Part shown: piece by piece, positions 1 through 9,630 of the stretch | Layout of the letters: each line of letters starts with the position of its first letter | Position numbering within the stretch: the stretch's first letter is position 1 | From: Marinobacter profundi | Lineage (GTDB): Bacteria; Pseudomonadota; Gammaproteobacteria; Pseudomonadales; Oleiphilaceae | DNA: 64,000 nt | Direction of reading: 5' to 3' | NCBI RefSeq assembly: GCF_002744715.1 | Contig: NZ_KZ319370.1 | Span: 186,001 to 250,000 of the forward strand | Made by a program: the position numbers and the translations under genes | Notes under the pieces: model-generated | Told to the model about the DNA's origin: nothing | The model's input: only the letters and a program-made list of their open reading frames with translations | Databases searched by the model: none

Positions 1-521
1 CGAACGGCGAGCGCTACCAAGACGCCTACTTCAACACCTTCCCCGGGGTCTGGGCCCACGGCGACTTCATCGAGTTCACCGAACACGGCGGCGCCATCAT
101 CTACGGCCGCTCCGACGCCACCCTCAACCCCGGCGGCGTAAGAATAGGCACCGCCGAAATCTACCGCCAGGTGGAAACCATCGGCGAGGTCAAAGACAGC
201 CTCGTGGTTGGCCGCCAGATCGACGGTGACGTCGAAGTCGTCCTGTTCGTGGTCCCCGCCGACGGCCAGGCCGTCACCGATGACCTGGTCAAAACCCTGA
301 AAACCCGAATCCGCGAAGGTGCCAGCCCGCGGCATGTGCCCAAATACATCGTTGAAGTCCCCGACATTCCCTACACCCGCAGCGGAAAGAAGGTGGAACT
401 GGCGGTGGCCCGGCTGATCAACGGCTCGAACAAAGCCGACAACCGGGATGCCCTGGGTAATCCGGAAGCGCTGGACCTCATCAGGGAGAGGTTGGCTGCA
501 GTAGGCTTGTTGCCGGAATGA
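1..521 (+). CDS. Acetoacetyl-CoA synthetase, C-terminal fragment
   Basis: Open from the window edge (first whole codon at base 3) to TGA at 519-521, so only the last 172 residues are seen. The fragment holds the [10 protein letters not shown] stretch and [15 protein letters not shown], the adenylate-forming hinge and lid region typical of acetoacetate-CoA ligases (ANL superfamily), followed by the C-terminal lid subdomain with the lysine-bearing segment SGKKVE, where the catalytic lysine is expected. The enzyme activates acetoacetate with ATP and CoA in the cytosol, in ketone-body or polyhydroxybutyrate use. The family is clear from these motifs; a related acyl-CoA synthetase is the only real alternative. 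The upstream part lies outside the window. Confidence 0.85.
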   Translation, partial: NGERYQDAYFNTFPGVWAHGDFIEFTEHGGAIIYGRSDATLNPGGVRIGTAEIYRQVETIGEVKDSLVVGRQIDGDVEVVLFVVPADGQAVTDDLVKTLKTRIREGASPRHVPKYIVEVPDIPYTRSGKKVELAVARLINGSNKADNRDALGNPEALDLIRERLAAVGLLPE

Positions 522-600
522 TCAGGGTTGTTTTGTTGACAAAGTGACGGCTTTCATCGCTGAGCAAAGGGTTGCGGAACCCCGCTCAGCAGTCCGATGA

Positions 601-710
601 GCGGTGGGGCAAAGGCCTCCCAAAACTGTGCGGAGCCATGGATGGCGGAGCCCAAGCGCCACATGGATGTGCCGCAAGGAGCGTGTTTTGGGAGGCCTTT
701 GCCCCACCGC
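601..710. repeat. Large hairpin with 26-bp perfect arms
   Basis: Bases 601-626 are the exact reverse complement of 685-710 (26 bp, no mismatch). The inner ends read CCCAAAAC and GTTTTGGG. The 58-base interior (627-684) holds two smaller palindromes, CCATGGATGG and CACATGGATGTG. It lies in the 444-bp gap between the acetoacetyl-CoA synthetase stop and icd. No T-run follows, so it is not a standard intrinsic terminator. The inner arm ends resemble those of the two hairpins at 52356-52569, which suggests one family of elements. Apart from this hairpin and the promoter-like repeat at 817-859, I see no gene in the gap. Confidence 0.8.
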
Positions 711-813
711 GACCGCACCAAAGTCGGAAAACCCGATAAATTTTAGAAAGTTTCGTAAATTCCCGCCATTTCATGAGCCGGTAACCGAAGATCCGGTATT
801 ATCCGTACGTTCT

Positions 814-859
814 TATACTAAGATCGTAATCAAAATTCAGTAAAAAATGCTATCTTAGT
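814..859. promoter_or_regulatory. Putative icd promoter with inverted repeat
   Basis: TATACT at 814-819 is a plausible -10 element upstream of icd. It is overlapped by the left arm of an 8-bp perfect inverted repeat, ACTAAGAT at 817-824 and ATCTTAGT at 852-859, with 27 AT-rich bases between. This could be an operator or a hairpin in the untranslated leader. No convincing -35 was found, so the promoter call is weak; the repeat itself is certain. Confidence 0.35.
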
Positions 860-965
860 AGCCCTATCAAAAGTTCCGCATCAGTCATTGCTCCGGTCGG
901 ACGTTCACAAGACGCCTGACTGTGCCATGACCGTCCTGAACCCACCCAATAGCCTGAGGACGAAA

Positions 966-3209
966 ATGACATCATCCAAAGCCAAGATTGTCTACACACT
1001 GACCGACGAGGCGCCTGCCCTCGCTACCCGGTCACTGCTTCCCATCCTGGAAACCTTCGCCAAGCCGGCTGGCATCGAGTTCGAAACCAGCGACATTTCT
1101 CTCGCGGCGCGTATCCTGGCGAACTTCCCGGATTACCTGGAAGAAAATCAGCGGGTTCCGGATGCTCTGGCCGAATTGGGCGAATACACCAAGGATCCGG
1201 ACGCCAACATCATCAAGCTGCCGAACATCAGCGCCTCCATCCCCCAGCTGCGGGCAGCCATCAAAGAACTGAACAAGCAGGGCTACAAGGTTCCGGAATT
1301 CAAGGAAAACCCGGAAACCGACGAAGAGAAAGACATTCACGCCCGTTACTCCAAAGTGCTCGGCAGTGCCGTCAACCCGGTGCTCCGGGAAGGTAACTCA
1401 GACCGCCGTGCCCCGGCTGCCGTCAAGGCCTTCGCCCGCAAGTTTCCCCATTCCATGGGTGAGTGGAGCCCGGCCTCCCGTACCCACGTGGCCCACATGC
1501 GCGGCGGCGATTTTTACTCCAGCGAGCAGTCGGTAACCCTGGACAAGGCGACCAACGCCCGCATCGTATTCGAGAACAAAAAGGGCGAGCAGACCGTTCT
1601 GAAGTCTGATCTGCCGCTGCTGGAAGGCGAAGTGCTGGACGGCATGTTCATGAGCAAGAAAGCGCTGGTGAAATTCTTTCAGGATGCCATCGAAGACTGC
1701 GAAAAGACCGGCGTCATGTTCTCCCTGCACGTGAAAGCCACCATGATGAAAATCTCCCACCCGATCGTGTTCGGTCACGCGGTGAAGGTTTTCTACAAGG
1801 AGTTGTTCGACAAGTACGGCGAACTGTTCCAGGAAATTGGTGTTAACCCCAACAACGGCCTGTCTTCGGTGATCGAGAAGATCAAGCAGCTGCCGGAGTC
1901 CAAGCAGGAACAGATCCAGGAAGACCTGCACGCCTGCTACGAGCACCGTCCGGAAATCGCCATGGTCGATTCCGTCAAAGGTATCACCAACCTGCACGTA
2001 CCGAGCGACGTGATTGTCGATGCCTCCATGCCGGCGATGATCCGTAACTCCGGTAAAATGTGGGCCCGTGACGGCAAGCTGAAGGACACCAAGGCGGTGA
2101 TGCCGGAGTCCACCTACGCCACCATCTACCAGGAAGTGATCAACTTCTGTAAGACCCACGGCGCGTTCGATCCCACCACCATGGGTACCGTGCCGAACGT
2201 GGGCCTGATGGCGCAAAAGGCTGAAGAATACGGCTCCCACGACAAGACCTTCGAAATCAAGGAAGACGGCGTTGTGCGTGTGGTCGCCGAAGACGGCACC
2301 GTGCTGACCGAACACAATGTCGAGCAGGGTGACATCTGGCGCGCTTGCCAGACCAAGGACCTGCCGATCCGTGACTGGGTCAAGCTGGCGGTCAACCGTG
2401 CCCGCTCCAGCGGTATGCCGGCCGTGTTCTGGCTGGACGACGAGCGTGCCCACGATGCCCAGCTGATCCAGAAAGTCGAAAAGTACCTGGCAGAGCTGGA
2501 CACCGAAGGCCTGGAAATCCACATCATGTCTCCGGTTCGTGCCATCCGCTGGACCATGGAGCGCCTGATCCGCGGCCTGGACACCATTTCCGTGACCGGC
2601 AACGTGCTGCGTGACTACCTCACCGACCTGTTCCCGATCCTGGAGCTGGGCACCAGCGCCAAGATGCTGTCCATCGTTCCGCTGCTCAATGGCGGTGGCC
2701 TGTACGAGACCGGTGCCGGCGGTTCTGCGCCGAAACACGTGCAGCAGCTGATCGAGGAAAACCACCTGCGCTGGGATTCCCTCGGTGAGTTCCTGGCGAC
2801 CGCGGTGTCCCTGGAAGAGCTGGGCGAGAAGCAGCACAACGCGCGTGCCCGCCTGCTGGGCCAGACTCTCGACAAGGCCACCGAGCGCCTGCTGGAGAAC
2901 AATCAGTCGCCGTCACGGGTGACCGGTGAGCTGGATAACCGTGGCAGCCACTTCCACCTTGCCCGTTACTGGGCCGAGGCGCTGGCCAACCAGGACGAGG
3001 ACAAGGAGCTGAAAGCGTTCTTTGGCAAGTTGTCCAGCCAGCTGGAAGCCAACAAGGACAAGATCCTGGAAGAGATGAGCGTTATCCAGGGTCATCCGGC
3101 GGACATCGGTGGTTACTACCACGCGCCGGCGGAGAAGGTGTCGGCGGTGATGCAGCCGAGTGCCACCCTGAACGAGATCCTTGCCGAGGCCCGTGCTGCC
3201 GTGAACTGA
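966..3209 (+). CDS. icd: NADP-dependent isocitrate dehydrogenase, monomeric type
   Basis: Encodes 747 residues, the usual size of the monomeric (IDH-II) class, which converts isocitrate and NADP to 2-oxoglutarate, CO2 and NADPH in the TCA cycle. The protein matches this family throughout, from the N-terminal [15 protein letters not shown] to the [10 protein letters not shown] segment near the end. An in-frame ATG exists at 888, but ATG 966 is preferred: GAGGA at 956-960 lies five bases upstream and the protein then starts where the family does. It stands alone, with a hairpin-rich gap upstream and an intrinsic terminator just downstream, so it is probably monocistronic. Confidence 0.95.
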   Translation: MTSSKAKIVYTLTDEAPALATRSLLPILETFAKPAGIEFETSDISLAARILANFPDYLEENQRVPDALAELGEYTKDPDANIIKLPNISASIPQLRAAIKELNKQGYKVPEFKENPETDEEKDIHARYSKVLGSAVNPVLREGNSDRRAPAAVKAFARKFPHSMGEWSPASRTHVAHMRGGDFYSSEQSVTLDKATNARIVFENKKGEQTVLKSDLPLLEGEVLDGMFMSKKALVKFFQDAIEDCEKTGVMFSLHVKATMMKISHPIVFGHAVKVFYKELFDKYGELFQEIGVNPNNGLSSVIEKIKQLPESKQEQIQEDLHACYEHRPEIAMVDSVKGITNLHVPSDVIVDASMPAMIRNSGKMWARDGKLKDTKAVMPESTYATIYQEVINFCKTHGAFDPTTMGTVPNVGLMAQKAEEYGSHDKTFEIKEDGVVRVVAEDGTVLTEHNVEQGDIWRACQTKDLPIRDWVKLAVNRARSSGMPAVFWLDDERAHDAQLIQKVEKYLAELDTEGLEIHIMSPVRAIRWTMERLIRGLDTISVTGNVLRDYLTDLFPILELGTSAKMLSIVPLLNGGGLYETGAGGSAPKHVQQLIEENHLRWDSLGEFLATAVSLEELGEKQHNARARLLGQTLDKATERLLENNQSPSRVTGELDNRGSHFHLARYWAEALANQDEDKELKAFFGKLSSQLEANKDKILEEMSVIQGHPADIGGYYHAPAEKVSAVMQPSATLNEILAEARAAVN

Positions 3210-3229
3210 TTACGGTAACGCACCACCAG

Positions 3230-3264
3230 AAACCCGGAACGCAGCGATGCGCTCCGGGTTTTTT
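3230..3264 (+). terminator. Intrinsic terminator of icd
   Basis: AACCCGGA and TCCGGGTT form an 8-bp stem around an interior that can itself pair (CGCA with TGCG). It is followed directly by six T residues at 3259-3264. It starts 20 bases after the icd stop and ends just before the stop of the convergent antiporter gene. Confidence 0.85.
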
Positions 3265-3267
3265 GCA

Positions 3268-4482
3268 TCAGGGGCGCGGGTCATCGTCGTCGCCGTCGGC
3301 TTCCTCTTCGTAGCCTTGACCGGTTTCGCCGGCATGGCGCAGCTGGACCAGGGTCAGCGGCGGACCCACCAGCTCGAAAATGACCGTGGCTCCGATCACC
3401 AGCGGCAGGAGATAGGTGAGCTCAGGCAGTCGCTCGGTGGCGACCAGCGCCAGCCCCAGTGCAACCCCGGCCTGGGGCATCAGGCAGGCGCCAATGCGCT
3501 TGCGGGTATGGCCGTTGGAGCCGGCCAGGTAGCCACCGATCTGCCCGCCAACCAGGCGCCCGGCCACCCGCGCGCCGACATAGGCCAACCCCAGCATGCC
3601 CAGCGTCGGAAGCAGGGACCATTCCAGCTGATAGCCCGCCATGAAGAAGAACAGCGCAAGAAACGGCTCGGAAATTCCCTCAATGGAGCGGAACGGCCGG
3701 ATATGGTGGCGAGCCTGGTTGGCAACCACCACGCCGAGGGTCATGCAGGTCAGCAGGTAGGACAGCTCGAGCAGACCGGCAATGCCGGCGGCCACGAAAA
3801 CAAAGCCCGCGGATTCCAGCAGCATGGGCTCGCCGGGACGCAGGCGGCCGGTCAGCCAGGCCATTGGAAATCCCAGTACGATACCCAACAGAACAGAGCC
3901 GCCGACCTCGATAAACCCCTGGGCCAGGCCCTCGCCGGTGCCATTGTGGCTGCTTCCCGCCAGCAGCTCCGCGGCCACCAGGGCAAGACTGAACAGGATC
4001 GCGCCCCAGGCATCGTCAATTGCCACGACCTGGTAGACCAGCCGGGTCAGTGGCCCCCGGGCACCGGCCTCGCGCATCACGTCGAGGGTCGCCGCCGGTG
4101 CGGTAGCGGTGGCAATGGCCCCGAGCAGCAGTGCCGCCGCCGGACTACCGGTGACCAGCCACACCGCCACTGCGACGCACGCGGCTGTGCCCACGGTGAC
4201 TGCCAGGCTGACGATGAGCGCTTCCCGGCCTTCGGCGAGATTCCTGACCGACATCCGTTCGCCCAGCAGGAACCCCACCATCGCCAGCGTCAGCTGGGTG
4301 ATAAAGCCGAAGCTCTGGTCGCTGCCTTCCGGCAGCAGCGCCAGCATGTCCGGCCCGGCCAGGGCCCCTAGCAGCAATAACAGGGTTACCCTGGGAACAT
4401 GAATCTTCTGGCCCAGGCCATGGGCGGCCAGTGCCAGCAGCAGGGTGCCGCCAATCAGTAGCAGGTCCGTGGCGTGTTGCAC
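3268..4482 (-). CDS. Cation:proton antiporter (CPA family)
   Basis: A 404-residue, strongly hydrophobic protein with about 11-12 predicted membrane segments, in the Na+/H+ exchanger fold. Seen near the N-terminus is LLLLGALAGPDML; in the middle, VAIDDAWGAILFS carries the adjacent aspartates expected for ion-binding carboxylates of this superfamily. The C-terminus is short, acidic and cytosolic (EEEADGDDDD), without a TrkA domain. Probably exports Na+ or K+ in exchange for protons; the ion cannot be told. The start is GTG, directly after the TGA of ybaK, so the two genes are likely translationally coupled. Confidence 0.8.
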   Translation of the reverse strand: MQHATDLLLIGGTLLLALAAHGLGQKIHVPRVTLLLLLGALAGPDMLALLPEGSDQSFGFITQLTLAMVGFLLGERMSVRNLAEGREALIVSLAVTVGTAACVAVAVWLVTGSPAAALLLGAIATATAPAATLDVMREAGARGPLTRLVYQVVAIDDAWGAILFSLALVAAELLAGSSHNGTGEGLAQGFIEVGGSVLLGIVLGFPMAWLTGRLRPGEPMLLESAGFVFVAAGIAGLLELSYLLTCMTLGVVVANQARHHIRPFRSIEGISEPFLALFFFMAGYQLEWSLLPTLGMLGLAYVGARVAGRLVGGQIGGYLAGSNGHTRKRIGACLMPQAGVALGLALVATERLPELTYLLPLVIGATVIFELVGPPLTLVQLRHAGETGQGYEEEADGDDDDPRP

Positions 4483-4956
4483 TCAGGCCTCCTGTTGCAG
4501 GGGCGTAAGGCGACCGCCGGTCAGGGTCGCCAGGTCCGCGGGCGCCAGCTCGATTTCCAGGCCCCGGCGACCGGCACTGACGAAGACGGTGGCAAAGGCT
4601 TCGGCAGAGGCATCGATAAAGGTCCTCAGGCGCTTCTTCTGGCCCAGCGGACTGACCCCGCCAAGGACATAGCCGGTGCTGCGCTGGACCTCCTGGCGGT
4701 CTGCCATGGCGGCCTTCTTGGCGCCGGCGGCCCGGGCAATCTGCTTCATGCTGAGCATGGCGGTGACCGGAACCACCCCGACCACCAGTTCCCCGGTTTC
4801 GGTAGCGACCACCAGGGTCTTGAACACCCGTTGCGGGTCGACAGCCATTTTCTCGGCGGCCTCGGTGCCGTAGCTTGCACTGGCCGGGTCGTGGTCGTAT
4901 TCGTGGATACGGTGGTCGATGCGGGCTTTGCGGGCGGCGTTGATTGCAGGGGTCAT
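4483..4956 (-). CDS. ybaK: YbaK/EbsC-type aminoacyl-tRNA deacylase
   Basis: A 157-residue single-domain protein of the YbaK family, which hydrolyses misacylated Cys-tRNA(Pro) as a proofreading factor in the cytosol. The family features seen are KTLVV with its conserved lysine, VVPVTAMLSMKQIAR, and the glycine-rich GYVLGGVSPLGQKK near the substrate pocket. The length equals that of known members. It is the first gene of a two-gene unit with the antiporter, which starts immediately after its stop; no functional link between the two is evident. Confidence 0.9.
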   Translation of the reverse strand: MTPAINAARKARIDHRIHEYDHDPASASYGTEAAEKMAVDPQRVFKTLVVATETGELVVGVVPVTAMLSMKQIARAAGAKKAAMADRQEVQRSTGYVLGGVSPLGQKKRLRTFIDASAEAFATVFVSAGRRGLEIELAPADLATLTGGRLTPLQQEA

Positions 4957-5083
4957 GGTGACGGTAGCCTGTTTTCGGTCGGTGTCCTGTCGGATGATAC
5001 GTTACCCGGACGTCACTGCGTATCCCCGCTGCCGTTTGATCAGCGCCGTGCGGCAATGATCGACGGCAGGCCGGCCGCAGGCT

Positions 5084-6295
5084 ATGGTTGCAGAAGAATC
5101 GATGACGGATTGCAGCATGAAGGAAGCAAGAGGCCACTACACGCCGTTCTGGCGTACCCTGTGGATCGTGTTGGTATACCTGCTGGCGGCGGGTGCCTGG
5201 ATTACCTGGTCGGACAACCTGGCCGAGCGCTGGTTCACCGACCCTCATACCCTGTCGCGGGTGCAGACCTGGAAGGGCGCGCTGTTTGTTGCCGTAACCG
5301 CCGGGTTCCTGTTCGCCGCGCTGTACCGCCAGCTCCGCAGGGACCGCCTGGTGGAGAGGGTGCTCAAGGAGCGGGAGCGTCAGCTTGCTACCCTGATGGA
5401 CAACCTGCCGGGTATGGCTTACCGCTGCCTCAATGACCGGCACTGGACCATGAAGTTTGTCTCCAGCGGCTGCTATGAACTGACCGGTTATCGACCGGAT
5501 GAATTGCAGGATAACCAGCTGCTGTCCTACGCCAGTCTGATTGATCCGGAGGATAACGCCCTGATTCAGTCGAACATTGCCGAGTCGATTGTGCAGCAGC
5601 AGGCGTTTTCCCTGGAATACCGGCTGACCCGCAAGGATGGCCGGCAGATCTGGGTCTGGGAGCGGGGCCTTGCGGTCGAGGATGGCAGTGAAACCATTCT
5701 TGAGGGCATCGTGCTGGATAACTCGGAGCACAAGCGGCTGGAACAGGAACTCGCCGAGCAGGCCATCCGCGACCCGCTGACCGGGCTGATCAACCGTCGC
5801 GAACTGTCCCGGCTGCTCAACGAGGAGATCCGCCGGGCCGAGCGCTACGGCCGCCACCTGGCAGTGGCCTGGATTGACCTCGACCACTTCAAGCGCGTGA
5901 ACGATCACCACGGCCACGCTGCCGGCGATACCGTGCTGCAGTGGCTCAGCCAGCTGCTGACGGACAGCATCCGCAGTGTCGATGTGATCGGCCGGGTGGG
6001 TGGCGAGGAGTTTGTTGCGCTGTTCCCGGAAATGGATCTGGAAGAGGCCATGGAGGCCGCCGAACGGCTGCGCAAACTGGTCAGTCACCAGGGTGTAACC
6101 CTGGCCGACGGGCTGGAAGTACGGCTGACCATCAGTCTCGGAGTGGCGCTGTATCCCGATCATGGCGGTACCGCCGAGGAACTGTGTATCGCCGCCGACC
6201 GGGCCATGTACCGGGCCAAGGAAAGTGGCCGCAATCGCGTGGTGCTGGCCGGGCCGGAGTCCTCTGCTGCACCGGCCGGCATGCGGGAAGTGTGA
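5084..6295 (+). CDS. Membrane diguanylate cyclase, PAS-GGDEF
   Basis: 403 residues: two membrane segments near the N-terminus (about 24-42 and 62-84), a PAS domain (about 105-225) and a GGDEF domain (about 228-385). The active-site signature is GGEEF at 306-310, a catalytically competent variant. RSVD lies five residues before it, the spacing of the inhibitory I-site, so synthesis of c-di-GMP from GTP is expected to be product-inhibited. The PAS domain presumably senses a small signal or redox state. Starts at 5102 or 5117 are also possible, since no strong ribosome site marks 5084. No partner gene is adjacent. Confidence 0.88.
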   Translation: MVAEESMTDCSMKEARGHYTPFWRTLWIVLVYLLAAGAWITWSDNLAERWFTDPHTLSRVQTWKGALFVAVTAGFLFAALYRQLRRDRLVERVLKERERQLATLMDNLPGMAYRCLNDRHWTMKFVSSGCYELTGYRPDELQDNQLLSYASLIDPEDNALIQSNIAESIVQQQAFSLEYRLTRKDGRQIWVWERGLAVEDGSETILEGIVLDNSEHKRLEQELAEQAIRDPLTGLINRRELSRLLNEEIRRAERYGRHLAVAWIDLDHFKRVNDHHGHAAGDTVLQWLSQLLTDSIRSVDVIGRVGGEEFVALFPEMDLEEAMEAAERLRKLVSHQGVTLADGLEVRLTISLGVALYPDHGGTAEELCIAADRAMYRAKESGRNRVVLAGPESSAAPAGMREV

Positions 6296-6392
6296 ACAAT
6301 GACGCAAACCGCGGACCGCTTCGGCCAATGTTCCGCGGTAGCGGGGCTAGAATGATAGTCAGCCAATAACGATATTCGCCAAGGTGTACCCG

Positions 6393-7679
6393 ATGAACCA
6401 GCTTGCCCGCCGCGCACTGCATACCAGCCTGATCCCGGATGATCTTTCCACGGTGACTTTCCGTGATACTGCCGGCGAGAATCCGGCAGCGGTCGGGGTC
6501 AGTGAAGAGGCGGTTGAGGCGATCTGGCGTGGTGTTGAACGGGTTTACCGCAGCGGGGTTCATCCCGGCATCCAGCTGTCGATCCGCCACCGCGGTGAGC
6601 AGATCCTGCACCGGGCCATCGGCCACGCCAGTGGCAACGGCCCCCACGACGGCCCCGGGGTGGCGCGGGTGCCGATGACCACCGACACCCCGATCTGTTA
6701 TTTTTCCGCGTCCAAGGCGGTGACCGCCTTGCTGATGCACATGCTTGCCGAGCAGGGCCTGGTCAACCTGACCGATCCGGTGTCCTATTACTGTCCGGAG
6801 TTCGGTCGCAATGGCAAGCGCACCATTACGGTGCACCAGATTCTGTCCCACCGCGGCGGTATTCCCGCCATTTCGCGGGAAACCCCGATCGACGTATTGT
6901 GGGATCGGGAGGAAATCTGGCGCCTGCTCTGTGATGCCCGGCCGGTAGAGGTGGACGGTGCCAAGGTGGCCTACCACGCCATCACCGGAGGCTTTGTACT
7001 GCAACGGGTGCTGGAGCAGGTGACCGGCGACACCATCGAAGCCTTCCTTGACCGCCATATCCGTAAGCCCATGGGAATGCGCTGGTTTACCTACGGTATC
7101 GAACCGGACCACGTCGGTGACCTGGCACTGAACTATGCCACCGGTCCCACGCCACGCTTTCCGCTGTCCTGGATTGTCAGCCGGGCGCTGGGTGGCGACA
7201 TCCATACCGTGGAACGGGTCGTCAACGATCCACGCTTCCAGGAGGCGGTGGTGCCCGCCGGCAATCTCTGTGGTACCGCGGAGGAAATGGGCCGGTTTTT
7301 CCAGATGATGCTCAACGGCGGGGTGTGGAATGGCCAGCGCATCTGTCGGGAAATTACCATTCGCCGGGCCATCCAGCAGTTCGGTTCGTTGCAGATCGAC
7401 CGGACCATGATGGTTCCCATGCGCTTCAGCGCCGGGATGATGCTGGGCGGCAATCCGTTTGGCCTGTGGGGGCCGCAGAGCCGCTACGCGTTCGGCCACA
7501 TCGGTCTGATCAACAAGCTGTGCTGGGCTGACCCGGCGCGGGATACTTCGGTCAGCCTGCTCAATACCGGCATCCCCATCCTCGCCCATCACCTGCCCGC
7601 GCTGGCACGGTTTGTCTACACCGTCTGTGACCGGTTTCCGTTACTGCCAGAGCAGAGCCGGCCGCTCGCCGTGGCCTGA
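6393..7679 (+). CDS. Serine hydrolase, class C beta-lactamase fold
   Basis: 428 residues without a signal peptide. The SxxK nucleophile motif is SASK (in CYFSASKAVTALL) and the tyrosine motif is a variant, YHA in AYHAITGGFVL. This pattern fits EstB-like carboxylesterases of the beta-lactamase superfamily better than true beta-lactamases, which have YxN and a signal peptide. It may hydrolyse short-chain esters or lipids in the cytosol. ATG 6393 is preferred to an in-frame GTG at 6384, because AAGG lies eight bases upstream. The substrate is unknown. Confidence 0.8.
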   Translation: MNQLARRALHTSLIPDDLSTVTFRDTAGENPAAVGVSEEAVEAIWRGVERVYRSGVHPGIQLSIRHRGEQILHRAIGHASGNGPHDGPGVARVPMTTDTPICYFSASKAVTALLMHMLAEQGLVNLTDPVSYYCPEFGRNGKRTITVHQILSHRGGIPAISRETPIDVLWDREEIWRLLCDARPVEVDGAKVAYHAITGGFVLQRVLEQVTGDTIEAFLDRHIRKPMGMRWFTYGIEPDHVGDLALNYATGPTPRFPLSWIVSRALGGDIHTVERVVNDPRFQEAVVPAGNLCGTAEEMGRFFQMMLNGGVWNGQRICREITIRRAIQQFGSLQIDRTMMVPMRFSAGMMLGGNPFGLWGPQSRYAFGHIGLINKLCWADPARDTSVSLLNTGIPILAHHLPALARFVYTVCDRFPLLPEQSRPLAVA

Positions 7680-7688
7680 GGGCGGCGC

Positions 7689-8033
7689 TCAGACGGTCCG
7701 CAACTGGGCTTCCAGAATCCCCAGCACTGAGGACAGGATGTCACGGAAATCGGTCAGGGTCTGGGTTCGCTGGAGAACCTCGTCCCGCTGGTCATCCAGT
7801 TGCTCAAGCCTCGGGACCACCCGCCGGATGCCTTCGGTAATTACCTCGTAGGGGTAGTGGTGATCCATCACGTCCAGCTTGTTGAGCTCGGCAACTTCCT
7901 GGTGAAAGATGCTGATGATGTCATACAGCATATCTTTATGGCGGATGCTGCTGGCTTCCCAGTAGGCGTCATCGAGCAGCTCCAGCAAGGACAGGTATTC
8001 CCTGAGGGTATCGGCTACGGAGGTCTGGTTCAT
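7689..8033 (-). CDS. Hypothetical helical protein
   Basis: 114 residues from ATG 8033, which has AGGGTGA five bases upstream; a longer reading from 8108 adds a low-complexity tail and is less likely. The protein is acidic, hydrophilic and predicted mostly helical (REYLSLLELLDDAYWEASS and LEQLDDQRDEVLQRTQTLTD), with no signal peptide or membrane segment. I do not recognise the family. It is convergent with the serine hydrolase, whose stop is about ten bases away, and has no obvious partner. Confidence 0.6.
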   Translation of the reverse strand: MNQTSVADTLREYLSLLELLDDAYWEASSIRHKDMLYDIISIFHQEVAELNKLDVMDHHYPYEVITEGIRRVVPRLEQLDDQRDEVLQRTQTLTDFRDILSSVLGILEAQLRTV

Positions 8034-8212
8034 CGGCTCACCCTGTCTGGCTTCCGGCCCCCGGGAGGGACTGGTTGTGGCGGTGTTTTCGGCAACATCT
8101 TCCGGCAACTATAGCAGGGGCGGCCGGAAGTTGGATTCCGGGCGGCAGGCAATATATGAAACTCTGTTCATTGTTATTGTGTTCTGTCAGACAATTGGGC
8201 AGACTCTGAGCA

Positions 8213-8485
8213 ATGGAATTTTCTCATTGGATGAGCAGAATTATGGATAAATACCCTGAAGGGCTGCCGCGGCCCGAGCGACAGCGCGACGTCAACCTCG
8301 ACCACCATGACAGTGTTCGCTGTCATGTCCAGCAACGCCTCTGCGACGAAGTCGCGCAGCTTGAAAAGCGCATCGAAACCCTCCGGCTGACCCGTTCGCC
8401 CCACGCTGCCATCATGATCTCTGCCTATGAGCGGATGGTCGACCGCAAGCGCGGTTTCATGAAGAGTTGGGACCTGCCCGACTAG
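8213..8485 (+). CDS. Small hypothetical protein, HD-rich helical
   Basis: 90 residues, charged, with a likely coiled-coil stretch (CDEVAQLEKRIETLRLTRSP) and two cysteines. In-frame ATGs at 8231 and 8243 are possible alternative starts, and none has a strong ribosome site. It sits between two minus-strand genes and reads convergently into the lipoprotein gene, 18 bases from its stop. Family not recognised. The high coding density and typical codon use support a real gene. Confidence 0.55.
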   Translation: MEFSHWMSRIMDKYPEGLPRPERQRDVNLDHHDSVRCHVQQRLCDEVAQLEKRIETLRLTRSPHAAIMISAYERMVDRKRGFMKSWDLPD

Positions 8486-8503
8486 CGTCCCGCCGGCAGT
8501 GCG

Positions 8504-9526
8504 CTACTGACGCTCCGCCACTGCCACCGTGGCATAACGGAGCCATTCCTCGCCCGGGACCTGATGGCTGCAGTGGGCCGGATTGTCGGCACCGCTGGCC
8601 AGTGTCGCCGGTTCGCCTTCGGACATAAAAACCACCAACTCTGCCTGTGGATAATCCAGTGTGACCAGGACGCAGTCCGGATTCTGGCCGGCGACTGTCA
8701 GTCCTTTAGTGTTGCTCAGGTAGAGGGTATCGGTTTTCAGTCCGCTGAACTCCTGGCGCAGTTCCATGGAGCCGTAGCTGCGGCTCAGGTAATCCACCGT
8801 TGCGAATTCCGGGCGGTTATAGCCGAACGCGGAAAAACTGGTGGCGTCGAACTGCGAGCCGGCCAGCAGGCTGACCAGTTCAGGAGGTTCGGCGGTTTCG
8901 TCGTCCGCTGCCGGCTGCGCCACATACTGGATGGTGCGGTAAACCTTCTCGAAGCCCGGTTCGTTGTCCGGGCCCAGCGGGTTGTAGGTCCAGGCCAGGG
9001 TTTGGTAGAGCCAGACCCGGTCTGCCAGCGCCGCCCGGGCAAGGGTTGCCTGCTGGTCGGTAAAACGGATCATCGCGCCCGCGGGGCGGGTGTTGTAGGT
9101 GGCGGCCTCACCGGCGTCGATGCGGTCACTGATGTAGCTGCGGCCCTCCTGGAAGTTGGTCACCTCAGCGGAGGCGATCACCTGGTTCATCAGGTCGAGG
9201 GGGTTGCGGACCCTGTTGTAGTCGATGCCGTTGGCGGACCGGACGCCGCCAATGAAAACATCAATGTGGCTGCGCAGGGCCTCCGCCAGGGCGCGGGCAT
9301 CGGCATTGCCGGGGTCGGCCGGCTCGATGCCCCGGTAGAAATCCCGGAACCGGGTATGTTCCAGGTTCGACGGCCGGCCCTCCACGTCGGTCAGATCAAA
9401 GGTGGAGAACACCAGATCCACGTTGGTGGCCGGGTTGAAGGCGCTGTCGCCACCGTCGTCCGGACCGCAGCCGGCCAGCAGCAGGGTAAACGCGGTGATG
9501 ACCGCAAACAGGCGGTTATGTCTCAT
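8504..9526 (-). CDS. Lipoprotein of unknown function
   Basis: 340 residues with a classical lipoprotein signal: a positive start (MRHNR), a hydrophobic core and the lipobox LLAGC with cysteine 20. The mature part is acidic and soluble and shows no domain I recognise; a segment rich in aromatic residues (WLYQTLAWTYNPLG) lies near the middle. It is probably anchored in the outer membrane, facing the periplasm. It is transcribed alone, divergent from the hybrid kinase at 9631, with a 104-bp shared promoter region. A sensory partnership with that kinase is possible but not shown. Confidence 0.7.
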   Translation of the reverse strand: MRHNRLFAVITAFTLLLAGCGPDDGGDSAFNPATNVDLVFSTFDLTDVEGRPSNLEHTRFRDFYRGIEPADPGNADARALAEALRSHIDVFIGGVRSANGIDYNRVRNPLDLMNQVIASAEVTNFQEGRSYISDRIDAGEAATYNTRPAGAMIRFTDQQATLARAALADRVWLYQTLAWTYNPLGPDNEPGFEKVYRTIQYVAQPAADDETAEPPELVSLLAGSQFDATSFSAFGYNRPEFATVDYLSRSYGSMELRQEFSGLKTDTLYLSNTKGLTVAGQNPDCVLVTLDYPQAELVVFMSEGEPATLASGADNPAHCSHQVPGEEWLRYATVAVAERQ

Positions 9527-9630
9527 AATCTGCGGCCTTGTAATGCGAAAATGGCGCTAACGGGTTAGAGTAATTCGTACGGTACGGGAGGCGTTCCCCC
9601 GGGCTGGCAAGGCTGTGGGCCAGATGATCC

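Noticed and set aside
1398..2837. Long open frame on the minus strand within icd
   Set aside because: Shadow of a high-GC coding gene: low-complexity His/Gly/Val-rich translation, no family and no ribosome site.
4145..6328. 727-codon minus-strand frame across ybaK and the diguanylate cyclase
   Set aside because: Overlaps two well-supported genes and reads as compositional noise rich in Arg, Pro and Gly.
6393..7679. Class C beta-lactamase (resistance gene)
   Set aside because: No signal peptide and a changed YxN motif; fits EstB-like esterases better.
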